Source of the DNA: Baffinella frigidus
Taxonomy: Eukaryota; Cryptophyceae; Cryptomonadales; Baffinellaceae
Direction: 5' to 3'
Assembly (NCBI GenBank): GCA_026770585.1
Contig: MU647082.1
Location: 81,787 to 92,101 of the forward strand
Length of the DNA stretch: 10,315 nt
In this document: positions 1 through 5,347 of the stretch, piece after piece
Numbering within the stretch: the stretch's first letter is position 1
Layout of the letters: each line of letters starts with the position of its first letter
Translations under genes and position numbers: made by a program
The notes under the pieces: generated by a model
What the model was told of the DNA's origin: nothing
What the model saw: the letters and a program-made list of their open reading frames with translations, nothing else
Database searches by the model: none

Positions 1-101
1 AACCCTACACCCTATGATGCAATCCTCAACCCTACACCCTATGATGCAATCCTCAACCCTACACCCTATGATGCAATCCTCAACCCTACACCCTGTGATG
101 A
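1..101 (+). repeat. 27-bp tandem minisatellite
   Basis: A 27-bp unit, AACCCTACACCCTATG followed by ATGCAATCCTC, is repeated three times without change (1-27, 28-54, 55-81). A fourth copy runs into diverged sequence after about base 97. Each unit contains two telomere-like 7-mers plus a non-telomeric tail, so it looks like a local amplification of degenerate telomeric sequence. It begins at the window edge and may extend upstream. Confidence 0.95.
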
Positions 102-154
102 AATTGATTGGATACCGATAAAACCACAACATTATGCACCCTACGCCCTGAACC

Positions 155-189
<35 letters not shown>

Positions 190-300
190 TGAACCCGAAA
201 CCCTTCACCCTACACCCTACACCCTATATCCCTCACCCTCCACCCTCAACCCTCAACTCTACACCCTAAACCCTACACCCTAACCCCTAAACCCTAAATC
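102..300 (+). repeat. Degenerate telomere-like tract (CCCTACA/CCCTCAA/CCCTAAA)
   Basis: After about 35 bp of unique AT-richer sequence, this stretch is made of 7-bp C-strand telomere-like units in mixed variants, mainly CCCTCAA and CCCTACA, with CCCTAAA near the end. I see no gene. All G-rich strands point the same way, as if this were C-strand telomeric DNA at a left end. Confidence 0.85.
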
Positions 301-365
301 AGGCGACCAGATACCCTCGTCTCACGAAGAGTGCATCTCTCGGAATGGCAACACGCTCCAGAACC

Positions 366-560
366 TGCACCCTCAACCCTCAACACTCAACACTCAACGC
401 TCAACACTCAACCCTACACCCTACACCCTACACCCTACACCCTACACCCTACACCCTACACCCTACACCCTACACCCTACACCCTGACCCCCACACTCTA
501 CACCCTACACCCTCACCCCTACACCCTCACCCCTACACCCTAAATCCTAACCCCTAAATC
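366..560 (+). repeat. CCCTACA telomere-like array
   Basis: About ten consecutive perfect or near-perfect CCCTACA units lie between 412 and 485. They are flanked by CCCTCAA/CACTCAA variants before and CCCTCACCCCTACA variants after. Reading this array gives low-complexity frames with a YTLHPTP period (21 bp, or three units); these are not genes. Confidence 0.95.
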
Positions 561-626
561 AGGCGACCAGACACCCTCGACCCGCGAGGAGCGGGTCTCT
601 CGGAATGGCAATACGCTCCAGACCCT

Positions 627-750
627 GCACCCTCAACCTTCAACCCTCAACCCTACACCCTGCACCCTACACCCTACACCCTACACCCTGCACCCTACAC
701 CCTGTACCCTACACCCTCACCCCTACACCCTAAATCCTACACTCTAACCC
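627..750 (+). repeat. CCCTACA/CCCTGCA telomere-like array
   Basis: This is a second block of 7-bp units between copies 2 and 3 of the AGGCGACCAG module. CCCTGCA and CCCTGTA variants are interspersed. It holds nothing else. Confidence 0.9.
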
Positions 751-849
751 AGGCGACCAGACACCCTCGAGTCGCGAGGAGCGGGTCTCTCGGAATGTCG
801 GAGTTTCGAACGCCCGGCCAGCCGGCCGCAGGTCCGCCTTTTTCTCTCA

Positions 850-960
850 GATAATTTATTAGTTAATGCCCTTCCTGCCAACAAAAATTACCACACAAAT
901 AGACCATATTAGTAATAGTAAAAAAAATGAATCACACTAGTAATAGTAAAGCACTTGGGG
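850..960. other. AT-rich unique stretch with short direct repeat
   Basis: This AT-rich segment lies between module copies. TAGTAATAGTAAA occurs at 910-922 and again at 938-950. No coding or RNA feature is visible. Confidence 0.7.
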
Positions 961-1007
961 AGCAATTTTGGAGCGCGTCTCTCGTAATGTCGGGGTTTCG
1001 AACGCCC

Positions 1008-1023
1008 GGCCAGCCGGCTGGCC
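1008..1023. repeat. 16-bp perfect palindrome GGCCAGCCGGCTGGCC
   Basis: This is a perfect palindrome inside the second copy of the ERPA-type module, followed by TTTT. It has no loop and the context is eukaryotic, so I do not read it as a bacterial terminator. Confidence 0.85.
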
Positions 1024-1210
1024 TTTTCCTCTCAAAGAAGATCCTGCCAACAAAAATTAGAGCGGGTCTCTCAATAGTTGGCGAATGTCTGAGTTTCGAA
1101 CGCCCGGCCAGCCTGCTGCAGGTGCGCCTTTCTCTCTCAGAGAATGCATTAATTAATTATCGAAGTGAATGCTTTACCCACCCACGAAAATTACTGCACA
1201 CGTGCTTGAC

Positions 1211-1436
1211 TATCCGCCCGGAACACTACGATGAACCGTGCTTAAGTTGATTATTGGTTTCTTGCCCGAGAAACACGCCAAAAGTCAGCAATTTGTCACG
1301 TCCCTCCCCAGATTTCCGCGCAGGGACGCGCCCCGTAGCCTACCGAGTGGTACAGTTATGATTCAAATTTGCAAGTAATTTTTGCGATCGGAACGGAACG
1401 CCCGGCCACAGCCGGGTGCAGGTCCGCCTTTTTATC
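1211..1436. other. Unique stretch, no gene seen
   Basis: This segment is non-telomeric. It contains AACACGCCAAAAGT at about 1272, a string that recurs near 3557 and, in relaxed form, in the hairpin-bearing units after 9380. No open frame with coding features is visible. Confidence 0.6.
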
Positions 1437-1478
1437 AATTATCAACTTTTGTCATTATTGCACTATTTTCGCGGTCAA

Positions 1479-1515
1479 CTTCTCTGCACACCGTTGTATC
1501 TGTGAGAATGTAAGT
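1479..1515. repeat. 37-bp direct repeat, left copy
   Basis: It matches 1746-1782 at 36 of 37 positions. It begins CTTCTCTGCACACCG and ends GAGAATGTAAGT. The two copies bracket the dispersed element at 1516-1745. Confidence 0.95.
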
Positions 1516-1745
1516 AAGGTACGTTACCACTTCTGACGCGAACCGTAGCGTTCGAAATTCTGATTCATGACCTGGCGTGGCTGGATTGGTTTGAGCCTTC
1601 CAGAAGGTAGAGTTGGCGCGAGGTGACGGAGTGAAACAAGCCCGCCTCGGGACATCTGTTTTCGATGGTTTTGTGGTGTTATTCACCAACGAATTGTCTA
1701 AGCAAAAATGCATATTATGACGAGACCATGAATTCTGCGGTTTAT
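1516..1745 (+). mobile_element. Dispersed ~230-bp element, copy 1
   Basis: This block shares long stretches with 3617-3848, 3857-3985 and, inverted, 3026-3116. Landmarks are GCGCGAACCGT, ATGACCTGGCGTGGCTGG, GCCTTCCAGAAGGTAGAG and CCGCCTCGGGACATCT. GATGGTTTTGTGGTGTTATT and GCATATTATGACGAGACCATG follow. It has no transposase and no recognised family. It lies between 37-bp direct repeats, which would be very long for a target-site duplication. A minus-strand frame of 126 codons (1435-1815) crosses it and contains HNMHFCLDNS. The second copy breaks that frame, and differences between copies are not biased to synonymous sites. It is best called an unclassified dispersed repeat. Confidence 0.6.
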
Positions 1746-1782
1746 CTTCTCTGCACACCGCTGTATCTGTGAGAATGTAAGT
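1746..1782. repeat. 37-bp direct repeat, right copy
   Basis: This is the partner of 1479-1515, with one mismatch. Both copies end in ATGTAAGT. Confidence 0.95.
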
Positions 1783-1783
1783 C

Positions 1784-1840
1784 CAGCTCTGCTTCAGGCT
1801 GTCTGGCCTCACCAATTTGGCGAGACCGGGTTTCTCAACA
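1784..1840 (-). other. Module shared with the far end of the window (VRPxxLKQSW)
   Basis: The segment AGCTCTGCTTCAGGCTG...GGCGAGAC has a diverged relative at 9938-9980. Read on the minus strand, both copies keep one frame: KLVRPDSLKQSW here and KVVRPNRLKQSW there. Several codon differences are synonymous, including AGG/CGA for arginine, which needs two changes. The plus frame (QLCFRLSG and QLCFSLFG) is also open in both, so strand is uncertain. It could be an exon fragment of an unrecognised protein. Confidence 0.4.
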
Positions 1841-1877
1841 ACCCTGAACCCTCAACCCCAAACCCTAAACCCTGCAC
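1841..1877 (+). repeat. Telomere-like tract (CCCTAAA/CCCTCAA)
   Basis: A short run of C-strand units leads into the GCGCAGGGAGGGGAGT module. Confidence 0.85.
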
Positions 1878-1994
1878 CCTAAAATCTCCCTGAAGCCTCT
1901 TTGTGCGCAGGGAGGGGAGTGGCGTGGTCCAGCAGAATTTTTGTTGACAGGAAAGGCATTAACTAACGCACTCTCTCACAAAAGTTCAGGGTTG

Positions 1995-2112
1995 GACTTT
2001 TTCAGTGCCTCACGTTGGGTTGGATTCGCTTTGATTTGCCAATCCCACACCCTACACCCCAGACCAATCCCACACCCTACACCCCAGACCCCAAACCCTC
2101 AGCCCAGAACAC
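1995..2112 (+). repeat. Segment duplicated at 4022-4112
   Basis: GACTTTTTCAGTGCCTCACG and the following TTGGGYTGGATTCGCTTTG recur at 4022 with few differences. Both continue into CCAATCCCACACCCTACACC and AAGCCCAGAAC-type sequence. That second half also recurs alone at 2312-2359. One frame reads DFFSASRWVGFALICQ here and DFFSASRWAGFALVCQ in the other copy. It is hydrophobic, but two differences say nothing about selection. Confidence 0.85.
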
Positions 2113-2130
2113 TACACCCTAAACCCTAAA

Positions 2131-2157
2131 GTGTGTCTCCGGAGTACGGAGAAACAC
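2131..2157. repeat. Hairpin GTGTGTCTCCG / CGGAGAAACAC, copy 1
   Basis: It has 11-bp arms with one mismatch and a 5-base loop. Immediately upstream lies ACCCTAAACCCTAAA and just downstream TTTAGGGTTTAGGGTTTAG. The hairpin therefore sits at the centre of a larger inverted repeat whose outer arms are telomere-like DNA. Confidence 0.85.
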
Positions 2158-2376
2158 TGCAAAAGTTTAGGGTTTAGGGTTTAGCATAGCCAGCCTCGTT
2201 TCCCATCAAACCTAAGCCACAGCAACCAAACCCCTAAACCCTAAACCCTAAATCCTATACCCTAAAATCTCCCTGAAGCCTCTTTTTGCGCAGAGAGAGG
2301 AGTAGTGGAATAATCCCACACCCTACACCCCAGACCCCAAACCCTAAGCCCAGAACACTAAAACCTAAACCCTAAG

Positions 2377-2403
2377 GTGTGTCTCCGAAGTACGGAGAAA
2401 CAC
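2377..2403. repeat. Hairpin GTGTGTCTCCG / CGGAGAAACAC, copy 2
   Basis: It has the same arms as 2131-2157 with loop AAGTA instead of GAGTA. C-strand telomere-like units lie upstream and TTTAGGG units downstream (2417-2437). Confidence 0.85.
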
Positions 2404-2594
2404 TCTCTCACAAAAGTTTAGGGTTTAGGGTTTAGCATAGCCAGCCAGCCTCGTTTCTCAACAAACCTAAACCACAACAACCAAACCCCTAAACCCTAAA
2501 CCCTATACCCTAAAACCCCCCTAAAGCCTCTTAGTGCGCAGGGAGGGGAGTAGTGGAATACGGAGAAACACTGCGAGACGCGGAAAGTACAAAA

Positions 2595-2626
2595 GGGTTT
2601 TGTCAGGACTAAACCCTAAACCCTAA
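2595..2626. repeat. GTCAGGACT strand-switch junction (inverted relative to 4313-4340)
   Basis: GGGTTTTGTCAGGAC followed by TAAACCCTAAACCCTAA is the reverse complement of the junction at 4313-4340, and a diverged copy sits at 4511-4536. It joins a G-strand fragment to a C-strand telomere-like run. Confidence 0.8.
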
Positions 2627-2824
2627 CGTGGAAACACCTAAACCACACAACCTAAACCCTAAACCCTAAACCCTAAACCCTAGCCTCTAAACCCTAAACC
2701 CAAAAGCAGGGAGGGGTGTGGTGAAGTACGGAGAAACATTGAGGAGTGGAAGCACGCAAGGGTGGTTGTGGAAACCTAAACCCTAACCCCCAAACCCGAA
2801 TCCCTGACCCCCAAACCCTAAATC

Positions 2825-2876
<52 letters not shown>

Positions 2877-2925
2877 GATCCTCAACCATCAACCCTCAAC
2901 CCTCAACCCTCAACCCTGACAATTC
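2627..2925 (+). repeat. Telomere-like tracts around a GCAGGGAGGGG module
   Basis: CCCTAAA runs occupy about 2654-2700 and CCCTCAA runs about 2823-2918. Between them, at 2706-2782, sits a diverged copy of the exon-like block described at 2930. It has the frame VRRNIEEWKHARVVVET, which then ends at a stop at the edge of the telomere-like tract. Confidence 0.85.
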
Positions 2926-2929
2926 GCAG

Positions 2930-3026
2930 GAAGGGGAGTAGTCGAGTACGGCGAAACATTGAGGGGTGGAAGCACGCAAGGGTGGCTCTGGAAACCGCGG
3001 TCGAAGTACACGGCTATAGGATCCAG
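2930..3026 (+). pseudogene. Exon-like block (VRRNIEGWKHARVALET), possible internal exon
   Basis: The 97-bp block starts after CAG at 2927-2929, which follows a C-rich telomere-like tract. It ends in CAG before GT at 3027. One frame is open throughout and reads VRRNIEGWKHARVALET, then AVEVHGYRIQ. The same frame is kept in the copy at 2706-2782 (VRRNIEEWKHARVVVET), and a more distant relative lies at about 2541-2600 (IRRNTARRGKYKRV). Its last part is duplicated at 3128-3155. Differences between the two closest copies are mostly amino-acid changing, so there is no sign of current constraint. I do not recognise the protein. Confidence 0.4.
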
Positions 3027-3028
3027 GT
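3001..3028. repeat. 28-bp direct repeat, left copy
   Basis: TCGAAGTACACGGCTATAGG followed by ATCCAGGT matches 3128-3155 at 26 of 28 positions. The two copies bracket the inverted dispersed element. Confidence 0.95.
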
Positions 3029-3116
3029 CTCGTCATAATACGCATTTCTGCTTAGACAATTCGTTGGTGAATAACACCACAAAACCATCAAAATCAGATA
3101 ACCCGAGGCGGGCTTG
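3026..3116 (-). mobile_element. Dispersed element, inverted partial copy
   Basis: The reverse complement matches copy 1 from CCCGCCTCGGG to CATATTATGACGAGACC, about 90 bp, with few differences. The copy fills almost exactly the space between two 28-bp direct repeats. It is therefore an insertion or a recombination product, as at 1479-1782. Confidence 0.75.
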
Positions 3117-3127
3117 ATTTGGGCCTG

Positions 3128-3155
3128 TCGAAGTTCACGGCTATAGGGTCCAGGT
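3128..3155. repeat. 28-bp direct repeat, right copy
   Basis: This is the partner of 3001-3028. It ends in CAGGT like the left copy, so the exon-like end (VEVHGYRVQ before GT) has been duplicated with it. Confidence 0.95.
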
Positions 3156-3157
3156 TT

Positions 3158-3455
3158 GCCCTCGCCTAGGGCTTAGAGTCTAGGGCTTAGGGGTTATGAT
3201 AGGGTTTAGGGTGCAGTCTGGTTTTAGGGTTTAGGGTGTGGGGTGTAGGGTGTAGGGTGTAGGGGTTGAGGGTGTAAGGTTGAGTCGTGATGCGGGTTTT
3301 ATGGTGAGGGGTTAAGGTGCGAGGTCTCAGGTTTGGGGTTTATGGATTAGGCTAGAGGTTGAGGGTGCAGGGTTTAGGGCTTAGGGCTTATGGATGAGTC
3401 CTGATGCAGGGTTGAGGGTTCAGAGTTTGGGGTTTAGAGTTTGGGGGTTAGTCTC
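3158..3455 (-). repeat. G-strand telomere-like block
   Basis: About 300 bp of TTTAGGG, TGTAGGG and TTGAGGG units lie on the plus strand, opposite to the C-strand tracts before and after. GAGTCSTGATGC occurs twice, at about 3281 and 3395. A 31-bp segment (3174-3204) is repeated exactly at 4856-4886. No gene is seen. Confidence 0.9.
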
Positions 3456-3616
3456 GATCGGCTGTGATCGAAGCTCGCCGTAGGCCACGCCAGGTCATAA
3501 GTCGAAGGTTCATTTTACTACGCGATCTAGGAGTAAAGTTGATTCTCACGGGGAAAACACGCCAAAAGTGTTGGGAATCGGAGCCCTTTGCCGCCGGAAT
3601 AATAAGAATACGTACC
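3456..3616. other. Unique stretch between telomere-like block and dispersed element
   Basis: It is non-repetitive and of balanced composition. It contains the reverse complement of ATGACCTGGCGTGG (CCACGCCAGGTCAT, 3484-3497), a landmark of the dispersed element, and AACACGCCAAAAGT as near 1272. It may be a scrambled element fragment. Open frames on both strands are short. Confidence 0.5.
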
Positions 3617-3848
3617 AGGATAGGGTACGCTAACACTTTTAGCGCGAACCGTTGCGTTTGAAACTCTCATTCATGCCCTGGCGTGGCTGGATTGGGTTGA
3701 GCCTTCCAAAGGGTAGAGTTGGCGCGAGGTGACGAAGTGAGACAAGCCCGCCTCAGGACATCTTTTTGATGGTTTTGTGGTGTTATTCACGAACGAAGTG
3801 TCTAAGCAAAAATGCATATTATGATGAGACCATGAATTTTGCGGTTCT
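3617..3848 (+). mobile_element. Dispersed element, copy 2
   Basis: It matches copy 1 from GGTACGNTANCAC to CATGAATTYTGCGGTT. GTTGCGTTTGAAA is at 3651 here and at 3861 in copy 3, so copies 2 and 3 are tandem with a 210-bp period. It lacks the 37-bp direct repeats that bracket copy 1. Confidence 0.75.
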
Positions 3849-3856
3849 ATTAATAT

Positions 3857-3985
3857 TGCCGTTGCGTTTGAAATTCTCATTCATGACCTGGCGTGGCTGG
3901 ATTGGGTTGAGCCTTCCAGAAGGTAGAGTTGGCAACTCCAGAAGGTAGAGGCGAGGTGTGAGACAGGCCCGCCTCGGGACGGACA
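3857..3985 (+). mobile_element. Dispersed element, copy 3 (truncated)
   Basis: It matches the first half of copy 2. It carries an internal 22-bp duplication: CCAGAAGGTAGAG occurs at 3916-3928 and 3938-3950. It then breaks up into GACAGGCCCG repeats. The part carrying GATGGTTTTGTGG is missing. Confidence 0.75.
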
Positions 3986-4021
3986 GGCCCGAATCAACTC
4001 CGGGCGTGGTCCAGCAGAGCC

Positions 4022-4112
4022 GACTTTTTCAGTGCCTCACGTTGGGCTGGATTCGCTTTGGTTTGCCAATCCCACACCCTACACCCCAGACTCCAAACCC
4101 TAAGCCCAGAAC
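4022..4112 (+). repeat. Duplicate of 1995-2112
   Basis: It begins GACTTTTTCAGTGCC and ends in AAGCCCAGAAC before telomere-like units. It is preceded by GTGGTCCAGCAGA, also found at 1924-1936 before the first copy, so the duplicated context is wider than the block itself. Confidence 0.85.
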
Positions 4113-4220
4113 CCTGAACCCTAAACCCTAAACCATGTACCCTTAACCCTAAACCCTATACCCTAGCCTAAACCCTAACCCCCAAACCCCAAACCCCAAA
4201 CCCCAAACCCCAAACCCCAA
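4113..4220 (+). repeat. CCCTAAA to CCCCAAA telomere-like tract
   Basis: The units change from CCCTAAA to six or more CCCCAAA in a row just before the first GGCGGC module. Confidence 0.9.
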
Positions 4221-4582
4221 ACACTCGAATCAGGCGGCGCTGGTGGCAGCTCAACGGCTTAGGGTTTAGTCCGAGAGTAGGGTGTAGGGCTTAGGGCTTA
4301 TGGTTTAGGGCTTAGGGTTTAGGGTTTAGTCCTGACAAACCCCCAAACCCTGCATGGACTTTTGGTCTGTCAAAGCATACACCCTATACCCCAACCTATA
4401 CCCTAACCCTTAACCCCCAAACCCCAAACACTCGAATCAGGCGGCGCTGGTGGCAGCTCAACATGCTAGGGTTTAGTCCGAGAGTAGGGTGCAGGGCTTA
4501 GGGATTAGGGCTTAGGGTTTAGGTTTTAGTCCTGACAAAACCTCAAAACACTCGAATCAGGCGGCGGTGGTGGCAGCTCAAC
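4221..4582 (+). repeat. Three-copy array: ACACTCGAATCAG-GCGGCG module with strand switches
   Basis: The 35-bp module ACACTCGAATCAGGCGGCG, then STGGTGGCAGCTCAAC, occurs at 4221-4255, 4428-4462 and 4548-4582. Copies 1 and 2 are preceded by CCCCAAA units and followed by TTAGGGTTTAG-type G-strand units (4258-4330 and 4465-4530). The G-strand tract then ends at TTTAGTCCTGACAAA and C-strand units resume. Copy 3 runs directly into the CT-rich tract. Confidence 0.9.
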
Positions 4583-4764
4583 TCCCTCTCTTTCTCTCCC
4601 TCCCTCGCTTGCTCCCGCTGTCACACACGCTCACGCTCTCGCTCTCTCGCTCCCTCTCTCTCTCTCTCTCTCTCTCGCTCCCTCTCTCTCTCTCGATCTC
4701 TCGCTCTCTCGCTCTCGGTCTCTCACTCACTCACTCACGCTCTCTCTCTATTTCTCTCTCTCCC
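4583..4764 (+). repeat. CT-rich polypyrimidine tract
   Basis: About 180 bp of nearly pure pyrimidine on the plus strand, with long CTCTCTCT runs broken by CG, CA or GA dinucleotides and a CACTCACTCACTCACG stretch. Open frames through it are serine/leucine low-complexity artefacts. It could form triplex (H-DNA). Confidence 0.95.
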
Positions 4765-4855
4765 TAAACCCCAACCCCCAGAACCCAAACAATTTCAACC
4801 TCAAAACCCCACACGCTCGAACCAGGCAGCGGTGGTGGCAGCTCAACAGTTGAGC
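4765..4855 (+). repeat. Telomere-like units and fourth GGCAGCGGTGGTGGCAGCTC module
   Basis: Degenerate CCCCAAA units precede a copy of the module at 4811-4847 (ACACGCTCGAACCAGGCAGC, then GGTGGTGGCAGCTCAAC). It is slightly longer than the other copies. Confidence 0.85.
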
Positions 4856-4886
4856 TAGAGTCTAGGGCTTAGGGGTTATGATAGGG
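4856..4886. repeat. 31-bp exact duplicate of 3174-3204
   Basis: TAGAGTCTAGGGCTTAGGGG continues with TTATGATAGGG and is identical in both places. The upstream and downstream contexts differ, so a short G-strand telomere-like piece was copied into a new site. Confidence 0.95.
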
Positions 4887-4916
4887 CACCTCTGCTCCTA
4901 CTACTGCCCCCTCAAT
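4887..4916 (+). repeat. GCACCTCTGCTCCTACTACTG segment, stand-alone copy
   Basis: The segment GCACCTCTGCTCCTACTACT followed by GCCCCCTC also forms the second half of the modules at 5068 and 5348. Here it lacks the first half and ends where the 150-bp palindrome begins. Confidence 0.8.
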
Positions 4917-5066
4917 CCCGCCGAGCATTTAAATTGAATGCTCGGGGGTTGGACATTGCGGTGGAAATTGGGTGGGAATTGCTGGAAATTCTGGAAAAAT
5001 CAGCCGCAATGTCCAGTCCGCCATCATTTATTTTAGATATTCAATTTAATTTAAATATTCGGCGGG
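4917..5066. mobile_element. 150-bp nested palindrome (foldback/MITE-like)
   Basis: Outer arms 4917-4935 (CCCGCCGAGCATTTAAATT) and 5048-5066 pair at 17 of 19 positions. Inner arms 4950-4961 (TGGACATTGCGG) and 5004-5015 pair perfectly over 12 bp. A third hairpin, CCGAGCATT/AATGCTCGG, lies at 4921-4945. The segment is AT-richer than its surroundings and contains no telomere-like units. It sits directly after a copy of the TGCCCCCTC end and before a GAATCAGGCGGCG module. No clear target-site duplication or open frame is present. Non-autonomous foldback transposon is an inference. Confidence 0.6.
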
Positions 5067-5070
5067 GTTA

Positions 5071-5138
5071 CGAATCAGGCGGCGTTGGTGGCAGCTCAAC
5101 GGACGGCACCTCTGCTCCTACTACTGCCCCCTCGAGGC
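5071..5138 (+). pseudogene. Exon-like module, copy 5 (AAxVAAQRTAPLLLLPPR)
   Basis: After CGAATCAG comes a 62-bp block ending CTCGAG before GC. In one frame it reads AALVAAQRTAPLLLLPPR; in another it reads as a glycine/serine/threonine-rich peptide. Copy 6 at 5348-5409 differs at three bases: L/V, T/A and one synonymous leucine codon. That is too few to prove coding. A GC donor would be required at the 3' end. Confidence 0.35.
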
Positions 5139-5159
5139 AACCCCAACCCCGAAACCCGA

Positions 5160-5337
5160 AACCCGTTTCGACCTTTTGAGCTGCCTGGGTTGAGAGTTTT
5201 GGGTCGTAGGGTGGTAAGGGTAAAGGTTTGGGGTTCAGGGTTTGGGGTTTGGGGTTCATTGTTCAGGGTTTGGGGTTCAGGGTTTGGGGTTCATTGTTCA
5301 GGGTTTGGGGGGTTGGGGTTTGGGGTTCAGGGTTAAC
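5160..5337 (-). repeat. G-strand TTTGGGG/TTCAGGG tract with 35-bp period
   Basis: TTCATTGTTCAGGG recurs 35 bp apart (5256 and 5291), five 7-mers per unit, within a run of TTTGGGG and TTCAGGG units. The strand is opposite to most of the window. Confidence 0.9.
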
Positions 5338-5347
5338 ATAGAGATGT

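Larger units (their letters stand above)
301..800 (+). repeat. Higher-order repeat: AGGCGACCAG module, three copies
   Basis: The module starts AGGCGACCAG at 301, 561 and 751. It continues through a diverged GAGCGGGTCTCTCGGAATG segment for about 65 bp. Copies 1 and 2 run on through CGCTCCAGAACCTG-type sequence into telomere-like DNA; copy 3 leads into the ERPA-type module at 778. Spacings are 260 and 190 bp. Copies 1 and 2 are preceded by TAAATC, and CAG within that context resembles a 3' splice site. One frame gives RPDTL...LSEWQ in copies 1 and 2, but the differences show no clear coding bias. Confidence 0.85.
778..1437 (+). repeat. GC-rich dispersed module with TTTCGAACGCCCGGCCA core, four copies
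   Basis: The core starts at 804, 996 and 1094, and a truncated copy (GAACGCCCGGCCA) starts at 1397. Most copies continue with a CAGGTCCGCCTTTTT-type tail and then CTCTCAG. A 17-bp segment, CCTGCCAACAAAAATTA, follows copies 1 and 2 (874-890 and 1043-1059). A diverged relative lies near 1185. A frame in copies 1 and 3 reads SFERPAS..QVRL.LS, and an open frame of about 107 codons spans 927-1250. The similarity is explained by nucleotide identity, so I do not call a gene. The GTTTCGAACGCC plus T-run arrangement resembles a pol III B box and terminator only weakly. Confidence 0.85.
1878..2560 (+). repeat. Higher-order array of telomere-like tracts and GCGCAGGGAGGGGAGT modules
   Basis: The module CCCTGAAGCCTCTTTGTGCG followed by CAGGGAGGGGAGT occurs at about 1888-1920, 2271-2303 and 2520-2552. 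Between copies are CCCTAAA runs, a hairpin, a TTTAGGG run, and the sequence CATAGCCAGCC...AACAAACC. The two hairpins are 246 bp apart (2131 and 2377), which gives the array period. Divergence between units is modest, so they are not very recent duplicates. Confidence 0.85.

Noticed and set aside
1-300. A true chromosome end
   Set aside because: Units are degenerate and mixed with unique DNA and modules. A functional telomere would be a long uniform run.
331-557. Two overlapping plus frames of 70 codons
   Set aside because: YTLHPTP low complexity from the CCCTACA array.
1008-1027. Rho-independent terminator
   Set aside because: The palindrome has no loop and the surroundings are eukaryotic.
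927-1250. Plus-strand frame of 107 codons
   Set aside because: It spans two ERPA-type modules. The copy at 996 meets a stop just upstream of its core in that module frame, and there is no domain or selection signal.
1435-1815. Minus-strand frame of 126 codons
   Set aside because: It crosses the dispersed element and both direct repeats. Copy 2 breaks the frame and codon changes are not biased to synonymous sites.
3883-3948. Small peptide MTWRGWIGLSLPEGR in dispersed-element copies
   Set aside because: Present in copies 1 and 3, but the start codon is lost in copy 2 and the similarity is simple nucleotide identity.
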